From the NCBI RefSeq assembly GCF_000172075.1, contig NZ_ABIC01000011.1, positions 1 through 64,000 on the forward strand: a stretch of 64,000 nt of DNA, read 5' to 3'. Shown here in pieces: positions 32,483 to 45,276 of the stretch. The stretch comes from Shewanella benthica KT99. GTDB lineage: Bacteria; Pseudomonadota; Gammaproteobacteria; Enterobacterales; Shewanellaceae. The number at the start of each line of letters is the position of its first letter. Position 1 is the stretch's first letter. Below the pieces are notes generated by a model. That model did not search any database. It had not been told where the DNA came from and worked only from the letters and a program-made list of their open reading frames with translations. The translations under genes were made by a program, and so were the position numbers.

Positions 32483-34285
32483 CTAAGCTATGCCAAGCAA
32501 TTGATGACCAACCGTGACAGAATCACCCTCTTTGACCCATACCTTGCTGATCACCCCATCGGCTTCGGCGCGAATTTCAGTTTCCATCTTCATCGCCTCT
32601 AAGATGATCACCACATCTCCCTCTCGAACCGTATCACCCGCAACCACATTCACTTTAAAGATATTGCCGGACAGAGGCGCATTCATCTCAAACTTAATAA
32701 CTGCTGCAGCTTGAGGAGCCGCTTGAACCTCATTTGGCACAACGAAAGGAACCACATTATCACTGCAGGCTAGCTGGCTGATATCACCACCCGATGAGAC
32801 CTGCACCACATAAGTCTGCCCCTGAACATTCACAGTATACGTCTCTGAACCTCGCTCAGATGCTGCAGCCGATGGCTTAACAGGAGTCGTTACACTCTCT
32901 CCAGGTTTAGGCTCGAATGCATCGGGGTTATTACGATTTTTTATAAACTTAAGACCAATTTGCGGGAATAGCGCGTAAGTCAGAACATCATCGATCGACT
33001 CACTCGCGAGTTCGAGCCCCTGTGCATCAGCCTTCTGGTGTAATTCGGCGGTAAGCCTGTCTAGCTCAGGTACCAGCAGATCCGCTGGGCGACAGGTTAT
33101 CGCTTGATCTCCCTTAAGCACGCGCGCTTGTAACTCGACATTGACTGGGGCAGGAGTGGCGCCATACTCGCCTTTTAACACACCTTCAGTCTCTTTGGTC
33201 ATCGACTTGTAACGCTCACCAGTCAATATATTGATAACCGCTTGAGTGCCGACAATTTGCGAGGTTGGTGTGACTAATGGCAGGTAGCCAAGATCTTGCC
33301 TCACCTTAGGTATCTCTTCTAGCACTTGATCTAACTTGTCGCTAGCGCCCTGCTCTTTGAGCTGACGCTCCATATTCGTCAGCATACCGCCGGGAACCTG
33401 AACCCTGAGGATGCGGGAATCGATGCCTTTAAGCTCACCTTCAAACTGCGCATATTTCTTACGAACGACTCTGAAGTAAGCAGCAATCTCTTCTAGCAAA
33501 GCCATATCGTATCCCGTAGCTCTGTCAGTACCCTCTAGCATGGCAACTAAGGTTTCGGTGGCACTATGGCCATAAGTCTGACTCATGGAAGACACTGCGG
33601 TGTCGAGCACGTCGATTCCGGCTTCGATGGCTTTAAGGTAAGTTGCTGTACTGAGTCCGGTTGTAGCATGACACTGCATCGAGACCAGCAGATCTGTCTG
33701 AGATTTTATTTGGCTGATCAAATCGAAAGCATCGTAAGGTTTTAACAGGCCAGCCATATCTTTAATACACAGTGAATGACAACCCATGTCTTCCAGGCGT
33801 TTAGCCATATCGACCCAAGTATCTAAGCTATGCACCGGGCTGGTGGTATAGCAGATTGTCCCCTGAGCGTGTCCACCGACTTCGATCACAGCCTTCACCG
33901 AAGTTTCCAGGTTACGGACATCATTCATTGCATCGAATATTCGAAACACATCGACGCCGTTTATATGAGCTCTCTCGACAAACTTGTACACCAGATCATC
34001 GGCATAGTGACGATAACCGAGTAAATTTTGTCCTCTTAACAGCATCTGTTGTGGCGTATTTGGCATCGCCTTCTTTAGCTCACGTAACCGCTCCCAGGGA
34101 TCTTCACCAAGATAACGAATACAGGAGTCAAACGTCGCGCCTCCCCATGACTCCAGAGACCAGAAGCCAACCTTATCCAGTTTAGATGCTATGGGGAGCA
34201 TATCTTCGAGACGAAGGCGTGTGGCAAGAATTGATTGATGTGCATCTCTTAAGACGACATCAGTTAATGCAAGTGGATTGCTCAT
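32483..34285 (-). CDS. oadA: Oxaloacetate decarboxylase alpha chain, biotinylated
   Basis: Cytoplasmic subunit that moves the carboxyl group of oxaloacetate to its own biotin, then hands it to OadB. 600 residues: carboxyltransferase TIM barrel (about 1-300; [18 protein letters not shown], the metal site and [11 protein letters not shown]), a conserved linker domain (about 300-450), and a C-terminal biotinyl domain in which the biotin is on Lys of EAMKMETE (about residue 566). A Pro/Ala/Ser hinge ([16 protein letters not shown]) precedes it. It lies between oadG and oadB. Confidence 0.97.
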   Translation of the reverse strand: MSNPLALTDVVLRDAHQSILATRLRLEDMLPIASKLDKVGFWSLESWGGATFDSCIRYLGEDPWERLRELKKAMPNTPQQMLLRGQNLLGYRHYADDLVYKFVERAHINGVDVFRIFDAMNDVRNLETSVKAVIEVGGHAQGTICYTTSPVHSLDTWVDMAKRLEDMGCHSLCIKDMAGLLKPYDAFDLISQIKSQTDLLVSMQCHATTGLSTATYLKAIEAGIDVLDTAVSSMSQTYGHSATETLVAMLEGTDRATGYDMALLEEIAAYFRVVRKKYAQFEGELKGIDSRILRVQVPGGMLTNMERQLKEQGASDKLDQVLEEIPKVRQDLGYLPLVTPTSQIVGTQAVINILTGERYKSMTKETEGVLKGEYGATPAPVNVELQARVLKGDQAITCRPADLLVPELDRLTAELHQKADAQGLELASESIDDVLTYALFPQIGLKFIKNRNNPDAFEPKPGESVTTPVKPSAAASERGSETYTVNVQGQTYVVQVSSGGDISQLACSDNVVPFVVPNEVQAAPQAAAVIKFEMNAPLSGNIFKVNVVAGDTVREGDVVIILEAMKMETEIRAEADGVISKVWVKEGDSVTVGHQLLGIA

Positions 34286-34306
34286 GAAAACTCCCTCCTA
34301 GTATTA

Positions 34307-34552
34307 TTATGCTTTAGCGCGATATTGCTGAATAGCCACAGTGATCACCGCGACAATTTTGGGGTCCACCCTTCCAGTCTGGCTAATTTCATTATCTGGC
34401 GTCCTTGTGGGTTTATCCTGAGGCAAGGGAGCAAATTTCATTGCCACCAATTTAATGCACAAGATGAGCATTATCAGAAATACAAAGACCAGGCCCATGC
34501 CTAAAAACATGATGCCTACGGCTTGGGTAATTTGCTCAGATATCGAGTTCAT
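34307..34552 (-). CDS. oadG: Oxaloacetate decarboxylase gamma chain
   Basis: 81-residue single-span subunit that holds the alpha and beta chains together and binds zinc near the C-terminus. The span is at about 12-33 (VGIMFLGMGLVFVFLIMLIL), the cytosolic tail ends in VIAAITVAIQQYRAKA-like sequence (VAVITVAIQQYRAKA), as in other OadG proteins. First gene of the oad operon, 21 bases before oadA. Confidence 0.92.
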   Translation of the reverse strand: MNSISEQITQAVGIMFLGMGLVFVFLIMLILCIKLVAMKFAPLPQDKPTRTPDNEISQTGRVDPKIVAVITVAIQQYRAKA

Positions 34553-35011
34553 ATCATCCTCAGTATTAACAGAAGCTAGCGTGAGTTGCGGGCTCTCTCT
34601 AGTTAAACAAGCAAAAACGAATATAAATATTGCAGTTTCAACTATCTATTCACTTACTGTCTGTTTTTTTATTACCAAAAAGATTAAAAAAAGCCGCCTA
34701 AATAAGCATTACATGGCTTTAACGATAAAAATCGTAATCAATTTATAACAAAATAGCGAGAGGAATGTAAAATGGCTATACCAATATAAGTAAAAATAAC
34801 CCACAGAGGTATTGATTCAATAATATTATTAGCAATATATTGATGATCACACAATGAATTGACCGACAAATGGAAATAACAGATAAAGTGGATGAATGTG
34901 ATCAGAAAGTGAATGAAGAAAAACGAACAGCAGTAGACCGAAATGAAAAAATATGCTGTTTAGAGTCAAGATCCATGATGTAGAAGCCTAATCTAGAGGA
35001 ATATTAGGCAC
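34553..35011. other. Intergenic region between the oad operon and the tRNA array
   Basis: About 460 AT-rich bases. It should hold the oad promoter. Nothing else recognised: no repeat and no plausible reading frame. Confidence 0.5.
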
Positions 35012-35043
35012 AAAAAAACCCGTAGATAGAGTCAACGGGTTTA
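35012..35043 (-). terminator. Terminator of the tRNA array
   Basis: AACCCGT - 11 bases - ACGGGTTTTTTTG on the minus strand, just beyond the last tRNA gene; one transcript probably covers all seven tRNAs. Confidence 0.85.
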
Positions 35044-35048
35044 TTGGT

Positions 35049-35142
<94 letters not shown>

Positions 35143-35164
35143 GAAAATCACACAAACGAGTAAA

Positions 35165-35241
35165 TGGTGCGGATGGGAGGAGTCGAACCTCCGACCGCCT
35201 GGTTCGTAGCCAGGTACTCTATCCAGCTGAGCTACATCCGC
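35165..35241 (-). tRNA. tRNA-Arg(ACG), copy 5 in transcription order
   Basis: 77 bases with encoded CCA; acceptor GCGGATG/CATCCGC, anticodon loop CTACGAA, so anticodon ACG, edited to ICG by TadA as a rule. The same 77 bases appear in all five Arg copies. Confidence 0.97.
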
Positions 35242-35293
35242 AAATCTCGCTTTCTTAATTTCTCAATCAATAAATCAACCAAACATTTAAATA

Positions 35294-35370
35294 TGGTGCG
35301 GATGGGAGGAGTCGAACCTCCGACCGCCTGGTTCGTAGCCAGGTACTCTATCCAGCTGAGCTACATCCGC
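35294..35370 (-). tRNA. tRNA-Arg(ACG), copy 4
   Basis: Identical to the other Arg copies. Its 5' flank (AAATCTCGCTTTCTTAATTT on the plus strand) repeats that of the neighbouring copy at 35165, showing a recent duplication of tRNA plus spacer. Confidence 0.97.
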
Positions 35371-35452
35371 AAATCTCGCTTTCTTAATTTCTCAATCAAA
35401 CAGCAATGAAAAATTAATATTTCCAGTCGACAAATCAACTAGATATTTAATA

Positions 35453-35529
35453 TGGTGCGGATGGGAGGAGTCGAACCTCCGACCGCCTGGTTCGTAGCCA
35501 GGTACTCTATCCAGCTGAGCTACATCCGC
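35453..35529 (-). tRNA. tRNA-Arg(ACG), copy 3
   Basis: Identical 77-base gene with CCA; anticodon ACG. Spacer to the next copy is unrelated to the duplicated one. Confidence 0.97.
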
Positions 35530-35565
35530 ACAAATAAAACTTTACTACTTTTACATTATATTGAA

Positions 35566-35642
35566 TGGTGCGGATGGGAGGAGTCGAACCTCCGACCGCC
35601 TGGTTCGTAGCCAGGTACTCTATCCAGCTGAGCTACATCCGC
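35566..35642 (-). tRNA. tRNA-Arg(ACG), copy 2
   Basis: Identical 77-base gene with encoded CCA; anticodon ACG. Confidence 0.97.
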
Positions 35643-35677
35643 AACGCGTTTCAATATTTCCCGTCAACTCACAAAGA

Positions 35678-35754
35678 TGGTGCGGATGGGAGGAGTCGAA
35701 CCTCCGACCGCCTGGTTCGTAGCCAGGTACTCTATCCAGCTGAGCTACATCCGC
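35678..35754 (-). tRNA. tRNA-Arg(ACG), copy 1
   Basis: Identical 77-base gene with encoded CCA; anticodon ACG. It follows the first tRNA-Ser by 21 bases. Confidence 0.97.
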
Positions 35755-35775
35755 AACGTATTTGTAAGTAAGAAA

Positions 35776-35867
35776 TGGCGGAGAAGGAGGGATTCGAACC
35801 CTCGATGGGATTTAAAGCCCATACTCCCTTAGCAGGGGAGCGCCTTCGGCCACTCGGCCACCTCTCC
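35776..35867 (-). tRNA. tRNA-Ser(GCT), first gene of the array
   Basis: 92 bases with CCA. It differs from the copy at 35051 by two bases: a G-U instead of G-C pair in the acceptor stem (GGAGAAGG on the plus strand) and T for G in the variable arm. The pair at 6-67 stays allowed, so it should be functional. Confidence 0.96.
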
Positions 35868-36077
35868 GTTTCTTGGCGCACATATTACTGTTTGACGAAA
35901 ATAAGTCAAACCATTTCTTATAAAGGCTTTCTGTTTGAACTGTTTTTAAACAGATCAGTCAGATATCAAGCAAACTCGGTATAAATCATCGTATTTATCT
36001 AATAAAGATGTCGTTATAAAACTAGAACACACTGAGACAATCAGCGTTAAAAAACGAGAAGCTAAAAGCCAGAAAAC

Positions 36078-36103
36078 AAAAAAAGCCAGTTAAAAACTGA
36101 CTC
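36078..36103 (-). terminator. Terminator of csrA
   Basis: AGTCAGTT - TTT - AACTGGCTTTTTTTG on the minus strand, 37 bases beyond the csrA stop. Confidence 0.85.
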
Positions 36104-36139
36104 TTCTATTTTAAGGGGTAACTCTTAAGGCATTTAAGA

Positions 36140-36337
36140 CTAGATATTTCCACCCTCAGACGCATTGTCTGCTTTTTCAGACTGAATACGCTGGTAAATC
36201 TCTTCACGATGCACAGATATTTCTTTAGGTGCATTAACACCAATACGTACTTGATTACCCTTGACGCCTAAAACAGTGACAGTCACTTCATCACCAATCA
36301 TCAGTGTTTCACCAACACGACGAGTCAATATCAGCAT
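36140..36337 (-). CDS. csrA: Carbon storage regulator CsrA
   Basis: 65-residue homodimeric RNA-binding protein that binds GGA motifs in mRNA leaders, controlling central carbon use, motility and biofilm; antagonised by CsrB-type RNAs under BarA/UvrY, whose kinase gene is in this window. [20 protein letters not shown], the binding residues near R44 ([10 protein letters not shown]) and the full-length tail are present. GGAGC precedes the ATG. Known neighbours elsewhere are the Ser/Arg tRNAs downstream (as here) and an aspartate kinase upstream (missing here). Confidence 0.98.
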   Translation of the reverse strand: MLILTRRVGETLMIGDEVTVTVLGVKGNQVRIGVNAPKEISVHREEIYQRIQSEKADNASEGGNI

Positions 36338-36740
36338 TCGTTTGCTCCTTTAGTTCCAAATTTAGCTTTATACGATACTATTTCATTATATGCTTATTAT
36401 AAGGTTAGCTTAGTACAAATTAATAGTACCCTAGTGGAAAACCACCGTTAAAATACACCTTATTTAAGTCAAAAGCGTGATCTAGTCCTCGAACAGCACT
36501 CCCATAAGGCTAGACCCTCGAACCCACGAGATAACTATTTTAAAACCATGGAATTAAACTAGCATTAAATCCCAGCCCTACCAAGGGTTAAAGCGGCACC
36601 TAAGCACAATGCATTAAAACTTGACCGTTCAACTTAACAAGTTTCACATAAAAAAACTCAACAGAACTTACAACAAGCCAGAAAGCTTCACCTAGTCGAA
36701 TACAAATTTATAACTTAATCAGTATTCGCTAAGCCTTCAC
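36338..36740. other. Intergenic region where aspartate kinase is expected
   Basis: 400 bases between alaS and csrA. No trace of an aspartate kinase reading frame was seen in either strand; the region is AT rich and should include the csrA promoters. Confidence 0.6.
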
Positions 36741-39365
36741 TTAAGCTAAGCGCTCTTTTAACCAAGATGACACCTTGTTCAGTGCGGCATCTAAATTCTC
36801 AGGCTGACATCCACCAGCCTGAGCCATATCTGGGCGACCGCCACCTTTACCGCCAACCAGAGCCGCGATATTAGCGACCAATTCACCGGCCTTCACTTTA
36901 GAGGTGAGATCTTTGGTTACCCCCACAATCAAGTTTACCTTAGCATCACCTGTTATACCCAGTACTACAATACCCGATCCCAGCTTTTGCTTTAATTCAT
37001 CCTGCAAGCCTCTTAGTGCACTTGGCTCGACGCCATCGAGCTTCTTGATTAACACTTTAACGCCGTTAATCTCTTGAGCTTCACCGGCTAAGTCTGCACT
37101 CGTCGCAGCAGCAAACTTATCTTTTAGCTGAGATAATTCTTTCTCAAGCTGTTTAGTACGCTCCAGTTGCGCCTTAAGCTTAATCACCACCGAGCCACTA
37201 TCTGCCTTGAGTAACTTGGCAGCTTGATCTAACTCAACCTTTTGACTAGTCACATAAGCCATCGCTGCGGCACCAGTCACAGCTTCTATACGACGTATAC
37301 CCGCCGCAATACCCCCTTCAGAGGTGATCTTAAACAAACCTATGTCTCCGGTGCGTCCCACATGAGTACCACCACAGAGTTCGATTGAGAAGTCACCCAT
37401 GGTCACGACACGGACTTCATCGGCGTATTTCTCGCCAAACAGGGCCATAGCCCCCTGCTCTTTTGCCGCATCGATAGTCATGACTTGTGCCGTCAATTCA
37501 TGGTTGTGACGAATTTGGCTATTCACTAGGTCTTCAACGGCTTGCAGCTCTTCGGGTTTAACCCCTTCAAAGTGCGAGAAATCGAAGCGCAGACGTTCAG
37601 GATCGACCAAGGAACCTTTTTGACTCACATGAGTGCCAAGCAACTGACGCAGCGCCGCATGAAGTAAATGAGTCACTGAATGGTTAAGCTCGGTGCGCTG
37701 ACGCAGCGATTTATCGACACTAGCCTCAAGGGATTGACCAAGGGACAGACTTCCCGTCTTTAAGGCACCAAGATGGCCGACGGCTTGGCCATATTTCTGC
37801 GTATCTTTAACGATAAACTCTATACCATTGGTACTGAGCGTCCCGCTATCACCACATTGACCGCCGGACTCACCGTAAAAAGGCGTGGTATCGAGCACAA
37901 CAAGGGCCTCTTCGCCGGCGTTTATCTCAGTAACAGATTTACCTTGTTTATATATGGCGGTAATTTTTGCGTTCGAAACGAGATCGATATAACCTGAAAA
38001 CTCAGTCTCTTCATCTATCTTAAGTGAATCGTTGTAATCGGTACCGAACTGACCCGCCGCTTGTGCACGTTTTCTTTGCGCTGACATCGCCAGTTCAAAA
38101 CCTGCTTCATCTACCGTTATGTCACGCTCGCGACAGACATCGGCTGTCAAGTCGACCGGAAAGCCATAGGTATCGTAGAGTTTGAAAGCTGTCTCGCCAT
38201 CGAGAACGTTACCGCTGAGCGCGTTAAGCGCGCCGTCTAAGATGCCTAAACCACGCTCAAGAGTACGCGCAAACTGCTCCTCTTCGGCCTTCAATGATTT
38301 AACCACTATGGCTTGAGTCTCTACTAAGCCCTTAGCCGCCTCACCCATGACCTCGATTAACGTTGGCACCAACTTATAGAAGAAGGAGTCTGTCGCACCT
38401 AACTTATTACCATGACGAACCGCACGACGTATGATTCGACGAAGTACATAACCACGGCCTTCATTGGATGGCATCACACCATCGGCAATTAAGAATGCAC
38501 ATGAGCGTATATGGTCGGAGATAACTCTTAGTGATTTATTTTCTAAATCGGTCACCGCTAATATTTCGGCCGTTTTCTTGATCAGCGCCTGAAAAATATC
38601 GATTTCATAATTAGAGTGAACGCCTTGCATAATGGCAGCAATTCGCTCTATTCCCATACCCGTATCGACTGAAGGCTTAGGAAGCGCCAACATCTCTCCA
38701 TTGGACTGACGGTTATACTGCATGAAGACTATGTTCCAGATCTCGATAAATCTGTCACCATCTTCTTCTGGCGTACCAGGGCGTCCGCCCCAGATATGTT
38801 CACCGTGATCATAGAAAATTTCTGAACATGGACCACAAGGACCCGTGTCTCCCATCTGCCAGAAGTTATCAGACGCATAAGGGGCACCTTTATTATCCCC
38901 AATGCGGATCAGGTTATCCGCCGAAATACCTATCTCTTTAGTCCAAATATCATAGGCTTCGTTATCTGTCTCATAGATGGTGACGCACAGACGTTCTTTA
39001 GGGATTTTCAACTCTTGAGTGAGGAAGTTCCACGCAAATGTGATCGCTTCACGCTTAAAATAATCACCGAAGCTGAAGTTACCTAACATCTCGAAAAAAG
39101 TATGATGACGAGCGGTGTAACCTACGTTGTCCAGGTCGTTATGTTTACCGCCAGCACGTACACAGCGCTGAGACGAAGTTGCACGAGTGTAATTACGCTT
39201 ATCTTCACCCAGAAATACGCCTTTGAACTGGTTCATACCCGCGTTAGTAAAGAGTAAAGAAGGATCATTAACAGGGACCAGTGAACTGCTGTCCACAACC
39301 TGATGACCATTTTTGCGGAAATACTCCAAGAAAGCCGTTCTTAGCGCTGCAGTGGTTTGATACAT
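36741..39365 (-). CDS. alaS: Alanyl-tRNA synthetase AlaS
   Basis: Class II synthetase that charges tRNA-Ala and edits Ser and Gly mischarging. 874 residues, full length (E. coli 876). Order: catalytic core with motif 2 region [20 protein letters not shown], tRNA-recognition domain, editing domain with [11 protein letters not shown] (HxxxH) and CGGTH (zinc ligands near residues 667-671), and the C-Ala domain with [11 protein letters not shown]. The gene is monocistronic here, with recA 530 bases upstream rather than the usual recX. Confidence 0.98.
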   Translation of the reverse strand: MYQTTAALRTAFLEYFRKNGHQVVDSSSLVPVNDPSLLFTNAGMNQFKGVFLGEDKRNYTRATSSQRCVRAGGKHNDLDNVGYTARHHTFFEMLGNFSFGDYFKREAITFAWNFLTQELKIPKERLCVTIYETDNEAYDIWTKEIGISADNLIRIGDNKGAPYASDNFWQMGDTGPCGPCSEIFYDHGEHIWGGRPGTPEEDGDRFIEIWNIVFMQYNRQSNGEMLALPKPSVDTGMGIERIAAIMQGVHSNYEIDIFQALIKKTAEILAVTDLENKSLRVISDHIRSCAFLIADGVMPSNEGRGYVLRRIIRRAVRHGNKLGATDSFFYKLVPTLIEVMGEAAKGLVETQAIVVKSLKAEEEQFARTLERGLGILDGALNALSGNVLDGETAFKLYDTYGFPVDLTADVCRERDITVDEAGFELAMSAQRKRAQAAGQFGTDYNDSLKIDEETEFSGYIDLVSNAKITAIYKQGKSVTEINAGEEALVVLDTTPFYGESGGQCGDSGTLSTNGIEFIVKDTQKYGQAVGHLGALKTGSLSLGQSLEASVDKSLRQRTELNHSVTHLLHAALRQLLGTHVSQKGSLVDPERLRFDFSHFEGVKPEELQAVEDLVNSQIRHNHELTAQVMTIDAAKEQGAMALFGEKYADEVRVVTMGDFSIELCGGTHVGRTGDIGLFKITSEGGIAAGIRRIEAVTGAAAMAYVTSQKVELDQAAKLLKADSGSVVIKLKAQLERTKQLEKELSQLKDKFAAATSADLAGEAQEINGVKVLIKKLDGVEPSALRGLQDELKQKLGSGIVVLGITGDAKVNLIVGVTKDLTSKVKAGELVANIAALVGGKGGGRPDMAQAGGCQPENLDAALNKVSSWLKERLA

Positions 39366-39895
39366 GAAATCACCCTGAATTGAGATTACTTAAATTATTG
39401 GCACTGTGTTGGACGTTAGTTATCGAATCGACAATCGTTATTCAACACACACTTGCGCTATTTTGAGCAGTATTATAAGCAGTCTAAAGAATAATACCAA
39501 TCGGTATAAGAAGGTGGTCAACTCAGAGTTATTTTTGGCTGCTTAATTCAAGGCGAAAGGGTGAGGGAATGGTGATCCCTTGTGAACTCATTCAACACAG
39601 AAGTAGGCTGCCAAAAAAACTCCTGAAAGGCGAGTTTTAGCACTTCCGATACGGCGTTAACGAGCTTAAACGTAGAATAACTATGTTCCTCACTCGTTGC
39701 CTTGCCTCTGAAGCGCTAAACTCTCGCTGAGTGACCACACCTTTATACCGACTGGTATAATAACCAGAGTTTTAGGGAGGGTATTACACGAAATGAAGAT
39801 AGAGTGTGAAAAATATAGCTTTAATAGCAGATGAACTTGATTAATCGTCCAATCTCCTATTTCAATGCATAGGAGATTGGAACTTAAGCGCCTCT
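39366..39895. other. Intergenic region recA-alaS, no recX
   Basis: 530 bases that hold a MITE-like element (39492-39762) and otherwise short AT-rich flanks. recX, usually found here in Shewanella and Vibrio, is absent and I see no fragment of it. Confidence 0.65.
39492..39762. mobile_element. MITE-like element, 270 bases
   Basis: Left end AATACCAATCGGTATAAGAA and right end, whose reverse complement is TTATACCAGTCGGTATAAAG, with about 36 bases of inverted similarity (both continue into GTGGTCA-CTCAG). No reading frame. Internal bases TTCAAGGC, GAGGGAATGGTGATCCCTT and CACAGAAGT match the element at 29932-30493. Confidence 0.75.
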
Positions 39896-40979
<1,084 letters not shown>

Positions 40980-41083
40980 CTAATTCACGGCAACAACGCC
41001 GATATAAACCTGTAACGATTCCGGTATTTGAGCTAAGGAAACTTTATCCTACTCGAATAGGGGTCTCAATATGCAAACTAGTA

Positions 41084-41103
41084 TACTGTACAATCATACA
41101 GTA
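41084..41103 (-). promoter_or_regulatory. LexA (SOS) box of recA
   Basis: TACTGTACAATCATACAGTA matches TACTGT-N8-ACAGTA exactly, centred about 135 bases before the recA start. It may also influence mutS, which diverges 204 bases away, but is closer to recA. Confidence 0.9.
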
Positions 41104-41306
41104 TCAAGTGCTGGTCATGATTATTTTTCACCCCCCATATTCACTCAATTAGCAGCAGCTGTTGCAGAAGAAAAATTCAACCTGACTATTTATTTTTTAA
41201 CGACGCAACTGACTCGAAAAATTGCTAATATTGGCATCCTATTTTTAAGGCCGCTCCGATGGAGCATCTTGCCTGGTCAATACCTTATAGAAGAAACGAG
41301 CTGTAG

Positions 41307-43874
41307 ATGAATGCAATCGACACCCAAAACCTAGAAAAACACACACCTATGATGCGTCAATATCTGACGCTCAAGGCCGAAAACCCAGAAATGTTATTGT
41401 TTTACCGCATGGGTGACTTCTACGAACTCTTCTATGACGATGCCAAACGAGCATCCGAACTCTTAGGTATTTCACTCACTGCCAGAGGTAAGAGTGGCGG
41501 CGATCCTATCCCCATGGCGGGGCTGCCCTATCACGCCGTCGAAGGTTATCTCGCCAAGCTGGTTCAACTTAGGGTCTCTGTCGCTATCTGCGAGCAGATC
41601 GGCGATCCGGCCACCTCTAAGGGCCCAGTTGAGCGAAAAGTCGTTCGTCTTATCACCCCAGGTACTCTGACCGATGAGGCTTTACTGCAAGAGAGACAAG
41701 ATAACCTGCTTGCCGCGGTATACCATGGCAAGGCGGGCTTTGGTTATGCCAGCTTAGACTTAAGCTCAGGCCGTTTCGTGGTCAGTGAATTAAACACCAA
41801 AGAAGCGTTAGAGGCTGAGTTACAACGAACAAGTCCAGCCGAGCTTCTCTATAGTGAAGACTTCAGTGAGATGTCTCTCATCGCAGGATTCAATGGCAAA
41901 CGCAGGCGCCCGGAATGGGAATTCGATTTCGATACCTGCTGTAAGCTGCTCTTGGATCAATTTAACACCAAAGATCTGTGCGGCTTCGGCCTTGAAAACG
42001 CACGTTTGTCACTGCAGGCGGCGGGCTGCCTGATGCAGTACGTCAAAGATACCCAAAGGACCGCCCTGCCCCACATCAACTCTATCGTGCTATTCAATCA
42101 AGATGACAGTATCGTTCTCGATGCCGCCACCAGAAGAAACCTAGAGCTGACAATCAATCTGCAAGGTGGACGTGAAAATACCCTATCAGCGATATTAGAT
42201 AATACCACGACCCCCATGGGCAGTCGCATGTTGCAGCGGTGGATCCACGAACCGCTGAGAAATAGACAACAAATAGAATCTCGCCTAGGTGCGCTCACCG
42301 AGTTACTCGACAGCGGCTTATTTGACACTCTGACTCCACATTTAAAAGCCCTGGGTGATATAGAGCGCATCACGGCCAGACTCGCGCTGAGAAGCGCCAG
42401 ACCAAGAGATTTTTCTCGACTGAAACAGGCATTATCTACCTTGCCCGACATCCAGCAGCTACTCCTTGGTTGTCAGTCACCGCATCTCAAGCGTTTAGCG
42501 AGCCTTATTGGTGAATTCCCCGAGGAACTCGCGCTGCTCGACAGGGCGATCATAGATAATCCACCTATGCTGATCCGCGACGGTGGCGTCCTGAAAGATG
42601 GCTACGACGAAGAGCTAGATAAATGGCGCGCCTTGAGTAAGGGGGCGACGGATTATCTCAAAGAATTGGAGGCTCGCGAGAAAGCGTCGACTGGTATATC
42701 GACTCTTAAAGTCGGCTACAACCGGGTCCATGGATACTATATCGAAGTCAGTCGTCGGGAATCTGATCTGGTGCCGCTGAGCTACCAGCGAAGACAGACC
42801 CTGAAAAATACCGAACGTTACATCATAGCCGAATTGAAAGAACATGAAGAGAAGGTACTTTCTAGCCAAGGCAAGGCACTGGCACGCGAAAAACAGCTGT
42901 GGGAGCAGTTATTCGATCTTCTGTTACCCAAACTCCACGCGTTACAGCAGTTCGCTCAGGGTGCGGCTGAGCTTGATGTCATCAGTAATTTTGCCGAACG
43001 CGCCGAGACGCTAAACTATCGATGCCCGACTCTCACCGACATCTCGGGTATACATATAGAATCGGGCAGACATCCCGTGGTCGAGCAAGTCAGTCAAAGC
43101 CCCTTCATCGCGAATCCGGTGACCTTGAATTCGACGCGTAAAATGTTAATCGTCACTGGGCCAAATATGGGCGGTAAGTCAACCTATATGAGGCAAGTCG
43201 CCTTGATCACTCTCATGGCACATATTGGCTCCTATGTACCAGCCCAAGAGGCTGTCATTGGTCCTGTGGATCGTATTTTTACTCGAATAGGCGCATCGGA
43301 TGATCTCGCCTCTGGTCGTTCAACCTTCATGGTAGAGATGACAGAAACGGCCAATATCCTCCATAATGCCACATCACAGAGTCTAGTATTGATGGATGAA
43401 ATAGGTCGAGGAACCTCGACTTATGATGGACTCTCCCTTGCCTGGTCAGCTGCCGAATATTTAGCAGAGAAAATTGAGGCGATGACATTATTTGCCACCC
43501 ATTACTTCGAGCTCACTCAGTTGCCAGAGCTCATCGACAATGTAGAAAATGTCCATCTTGATGCCATAGAACATGGAGACACCATAGTCTTCATGCATGC
43601 AGTACAAGAAGGCGCCGCAAGTAAAAGCTATGGTTTACAAGTCGCCGCTCTGGCAGGCGTACCTGCCAGAGTCATAGCCGCAGCCAAACATAAACTGCAT
43701 CACTTAGAGAGCCGCGACAGCAAGGGCATCACTCAGGAGTCACCACAACAAGCTAGGGTCTTTCCAGAGCCACAAATATCGCCTGTCGAAGAGGCTCTGC
43801 AAAGTATTAATCCTGATGAGCTCAGCCCAAAGCAGGCCTTAGATATATTGTACAAACTGAAACGGCTAGCTTAA
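41307..43874 (+). CDS. mutS: DNA mismatch repair protein MutS
   Basis: Mismatch-binding ATPase that starts methyl-directed repair with MutL and MutH. 855 residues (E. coli 853). N-terminal mismatch-binding domain with the Phe-X-Glu (MGDFYELF, F and E contacting the mismatch), connector, lever and clamp domains, then the ATPase: Walker [10 protein letters not shown] at about residue 618, Walker [16 protein letters not shown], and the dimer helix. Transcribed divergently from recA, as usual in Shewanella. The C-terminal tetramer segment ([15 protein letters not shown]) is intact. Confidence 0.98.
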   Translation: MNAIDTQNLEKHTPMMRQYLTLKAENPEMLLFYRMGDFYELFYDDAKRASELLGISLTARGKSGGDPIPMAGLPYHAVEGYLAKLVQLRVSVAICEQIGDPATSKGPVERKVVRLITPGTLTDEALLQERQDNLLAAVYHGKAGFGYASLDLSSGRFVVSELNTKEALEAELQRTSPAELLYSEDFSEMSLIAGFNGKRRRPEWEFDFDTCCKLLLDQFNTKDLCGFGLENARLSLQAAGCLMQYVKDTQRTALPHINSIVLFNQDDSIVLDAATRRNLELTINLQGGRENTLSAILDNTTTPMGSRMLQRWIHEPLRNRQQIESRLGALTELLDSGLFDTLTPHLKALGDIERITARLALRSARPRDFSRLKQALSTLPDIQQLLLGCQSPHLKRLASLIGEFPEELALLDRAIIDNPPMLIRDGGVLKDGYDEELDKWRALSKGATDYLKELEAREKASTGISTLKVGYNRVHGYYIEVSRRESDLVPLSYQRRQTLKNTERYIIAELKEHEEKVLSSQGKALAREKQLWEQLFDLLLPKLHALQQFAQGAAELDVISNFAERAETLNYRCPTLTDISGIHIESGRHPVVEQVSQSPFIANPVTLNSTRKMLIVTGPNMGGKSTYMRQVALITLMAHIGSYVPAQEAVIGPVDRIFTRIGASDDLASGRSTFMVEMTETANILHNATSQSLVLMDEIGRGTSTYDGLSLAWSAAEYLAEKIEAMTLFATHYFELTQLPELIDNVENVHLDAIEHGDTIVFMHAVQEGAASKSYGLQVAALAGVPARVIAAAKHKLHHLESRDSKGITQESPQQARVFPEPQISPVEEALQSINPDELSPKQALDILYKLKRLA

Positions 43875-44262
43875 AAAATGCCAAGCCTTCAGGGAAGGAG
43901 GTTTGCAGGGATTATGCAGTACAGAGTGACATAACTCTTTACAAGAGATGCCAGACACAAAGTCTATTTTTACCATCTCTGGCAAATAGACATAAATGTT
44001 CCCTACAAAAAAAGCGCACTAAAAAGTGCGCTTTTTTTGTAGGGACATTGATATGTGATGCTTACCACTATTGGTTAAGGTCATTAACTCAAGCTAATTG
44101 CTAAGTCTAGTTTCTAGTCCTTAACTTAAAAATCTAATCACGAATGCATCAATAGAAACTGTCATCCTAAAAATGAGCAGGCTTCCTCAAAAGAAAATAC
44201 TTTCATAATGCGTGAGGCTAGCCTTTATCTTTACCCTAGGAGCAACAATCAACAAATTACAG
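43875..44262. other. Intergenic region mutS-rpoS with a bidirectional terminator
   Basis: 390 bases between convergent genes. The strong terminator at 44007-44041 is the only clear feature. Confidence 0.7.
44007..44041. terminator. Bidirectional terminator between mutS and rpoS
   Basis: CAAAAAAAGCGCAC - TAAAAA - GTGCGCTTTTTTTG, a perfect stem with A and T runs on the two sides. Confidence 0.95.
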
Positions 44263-45234
44263 CTAACTCTTAAAGATTGCCTCTACCGATAAACCTTGGG
44301 CGCCGAGTAAGTCTTTAAGACGTTTCAGGGCTTCGACTTGAATTTGGCGTACTCGCTCTCGAGTGAGACCTATCTCTTTACCCACATTCTCCAGCGTAGA
44401 TGGTTCATAGCCCAACAAGCCAAAACGGCGCGCTAACACCTCTCTTTGCTTAGTGTTGAGTTCATCGAGCCATTTAACCACAGACTTTGACATGTCTTCG
44501 TTTTGTACCTTGTAATCCGGACCTACATTATCATCGGCGGCAAGTACATCGAGCAAGGCTTTATCATTGTCTCCACCTAAAGGCGTATCGACCGAAGTGA
44601 TCCTTTCATTCAGTTTCAACATACGACTGACATCAGAACAGGGTAGGTCAAGTTTAGCCGCTATCTCTTCGGCGGTAGGTTCATGATCTAGCTTGTGGGC
44701 TAACTCTCTTGCAGTACGCAGATATACATTGAGTTCTTTAACCACATGTATAGGGAGACGAATCGTTCTGGTCTGGTTCATGATGGCGCGTTCGATGGTC
44801 TGTCTGATCCACCAAGTCGCATAGGTAGAAAACCTGAATCCTCTTTCGGGGTCAAATTTCTCAACCGCTCTAATCAAGCCTAAATTACCCTCTTCGATAA
44901 GGTCTAATAATGCGAGTCCACGGTTGTTATAACGACGGGCTATCTTAACGACGAGTCTAAGATTGCTTTCAATCATGCGGTTACGTGACTTACCACAACC
45001 TTTCAACGATTTACGAGAGAAATACACTTCCTCTTCCGCGCTCAGTAGAGGGGAAAAACCTATCTCGCCCAAATACAACTGCGTTGCATCCAGGTTTTTC
45101 TGCAGATCATCTTGAACCTGCTGTTCAAGCTCTGCTTCTTGTAACTTATTTCCTTTTTTTGTTTCTACGTCAGACTCGTTTTTTGACAAATCCACCAACG
45201 GCTCCGCTAATGCGGTACTGATTCTATGACCCAT
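44263..45234 (-). CDS. rpoS: RNA polymerase sigma factor RpoS
   Basis: Stationary-phase and general-stress sigma factor. The start ATG at 45234 ([20 protein letters not shown]) has GGGAG nine bases before it; a TTG start five codons upstream is unlikely. 323 residues. Region 1.2 ([20 protein letters not shown]), region 2 ([40 protein letters not shown]), region 3, and region 4 ([20 protein letters not shown]) are intact. As in E. coli, it follows nlpD, and a main promoter inside nlpD is likely. Confidence 0.97.
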   Translation of the reverse strand: MGHRISTALAEPLVDLSKNESDVETKKGNKLQEAELEQQVQDDLQKNLDATQLYLGEIGFSPLLSAEEEVYFSRKSLKGCGKSRNRMIESNLRLVVKIARRYNNRGLALLDLIEEGNLGLIRAVEKFDPERGFRFSTYATWWIRQTIERAIMNQTRTIRLPIHVVKELNVYLRTARELAHKLDHEPTAEEIAAKLDLPCSDVSRMLKLNERITSVDTPLGGDNDKALLDVLAADDNVGPDYKVQNEDMSKSVVKWLDELNTKQREVLARRFGLLGYEPSTLENVGKEIGLTRERVRQIQVEALKRLKDLLGAQGLSVEAIFKS

Positions 45235-45276
45235 AAAATAATCTCCCAAATTATCAATTTAAACTACTGCACTTTA

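Noticed and set aside
34455-34748. 97-codon plus-strand ORF over the oadG start
   Set aside because: Antisense to oadG in its first third, then low-complexity AT-rich; it is a shadow reading frame.
35164-35771. Plus-strand reading frames MVRMGGVEPPTAWFVARYSI repeated over the tRNA array
   Set aside because: These are antisense translations of the tRNA-Arg genes, a well-known false annotation; the DNA is fully explained by tRNAs.
41071-41310. 79-codon ORF between recA and mutS
   Set aside because: It overlaps the LexA box and divergent promoter region and has no family resemblance or ribosome site.
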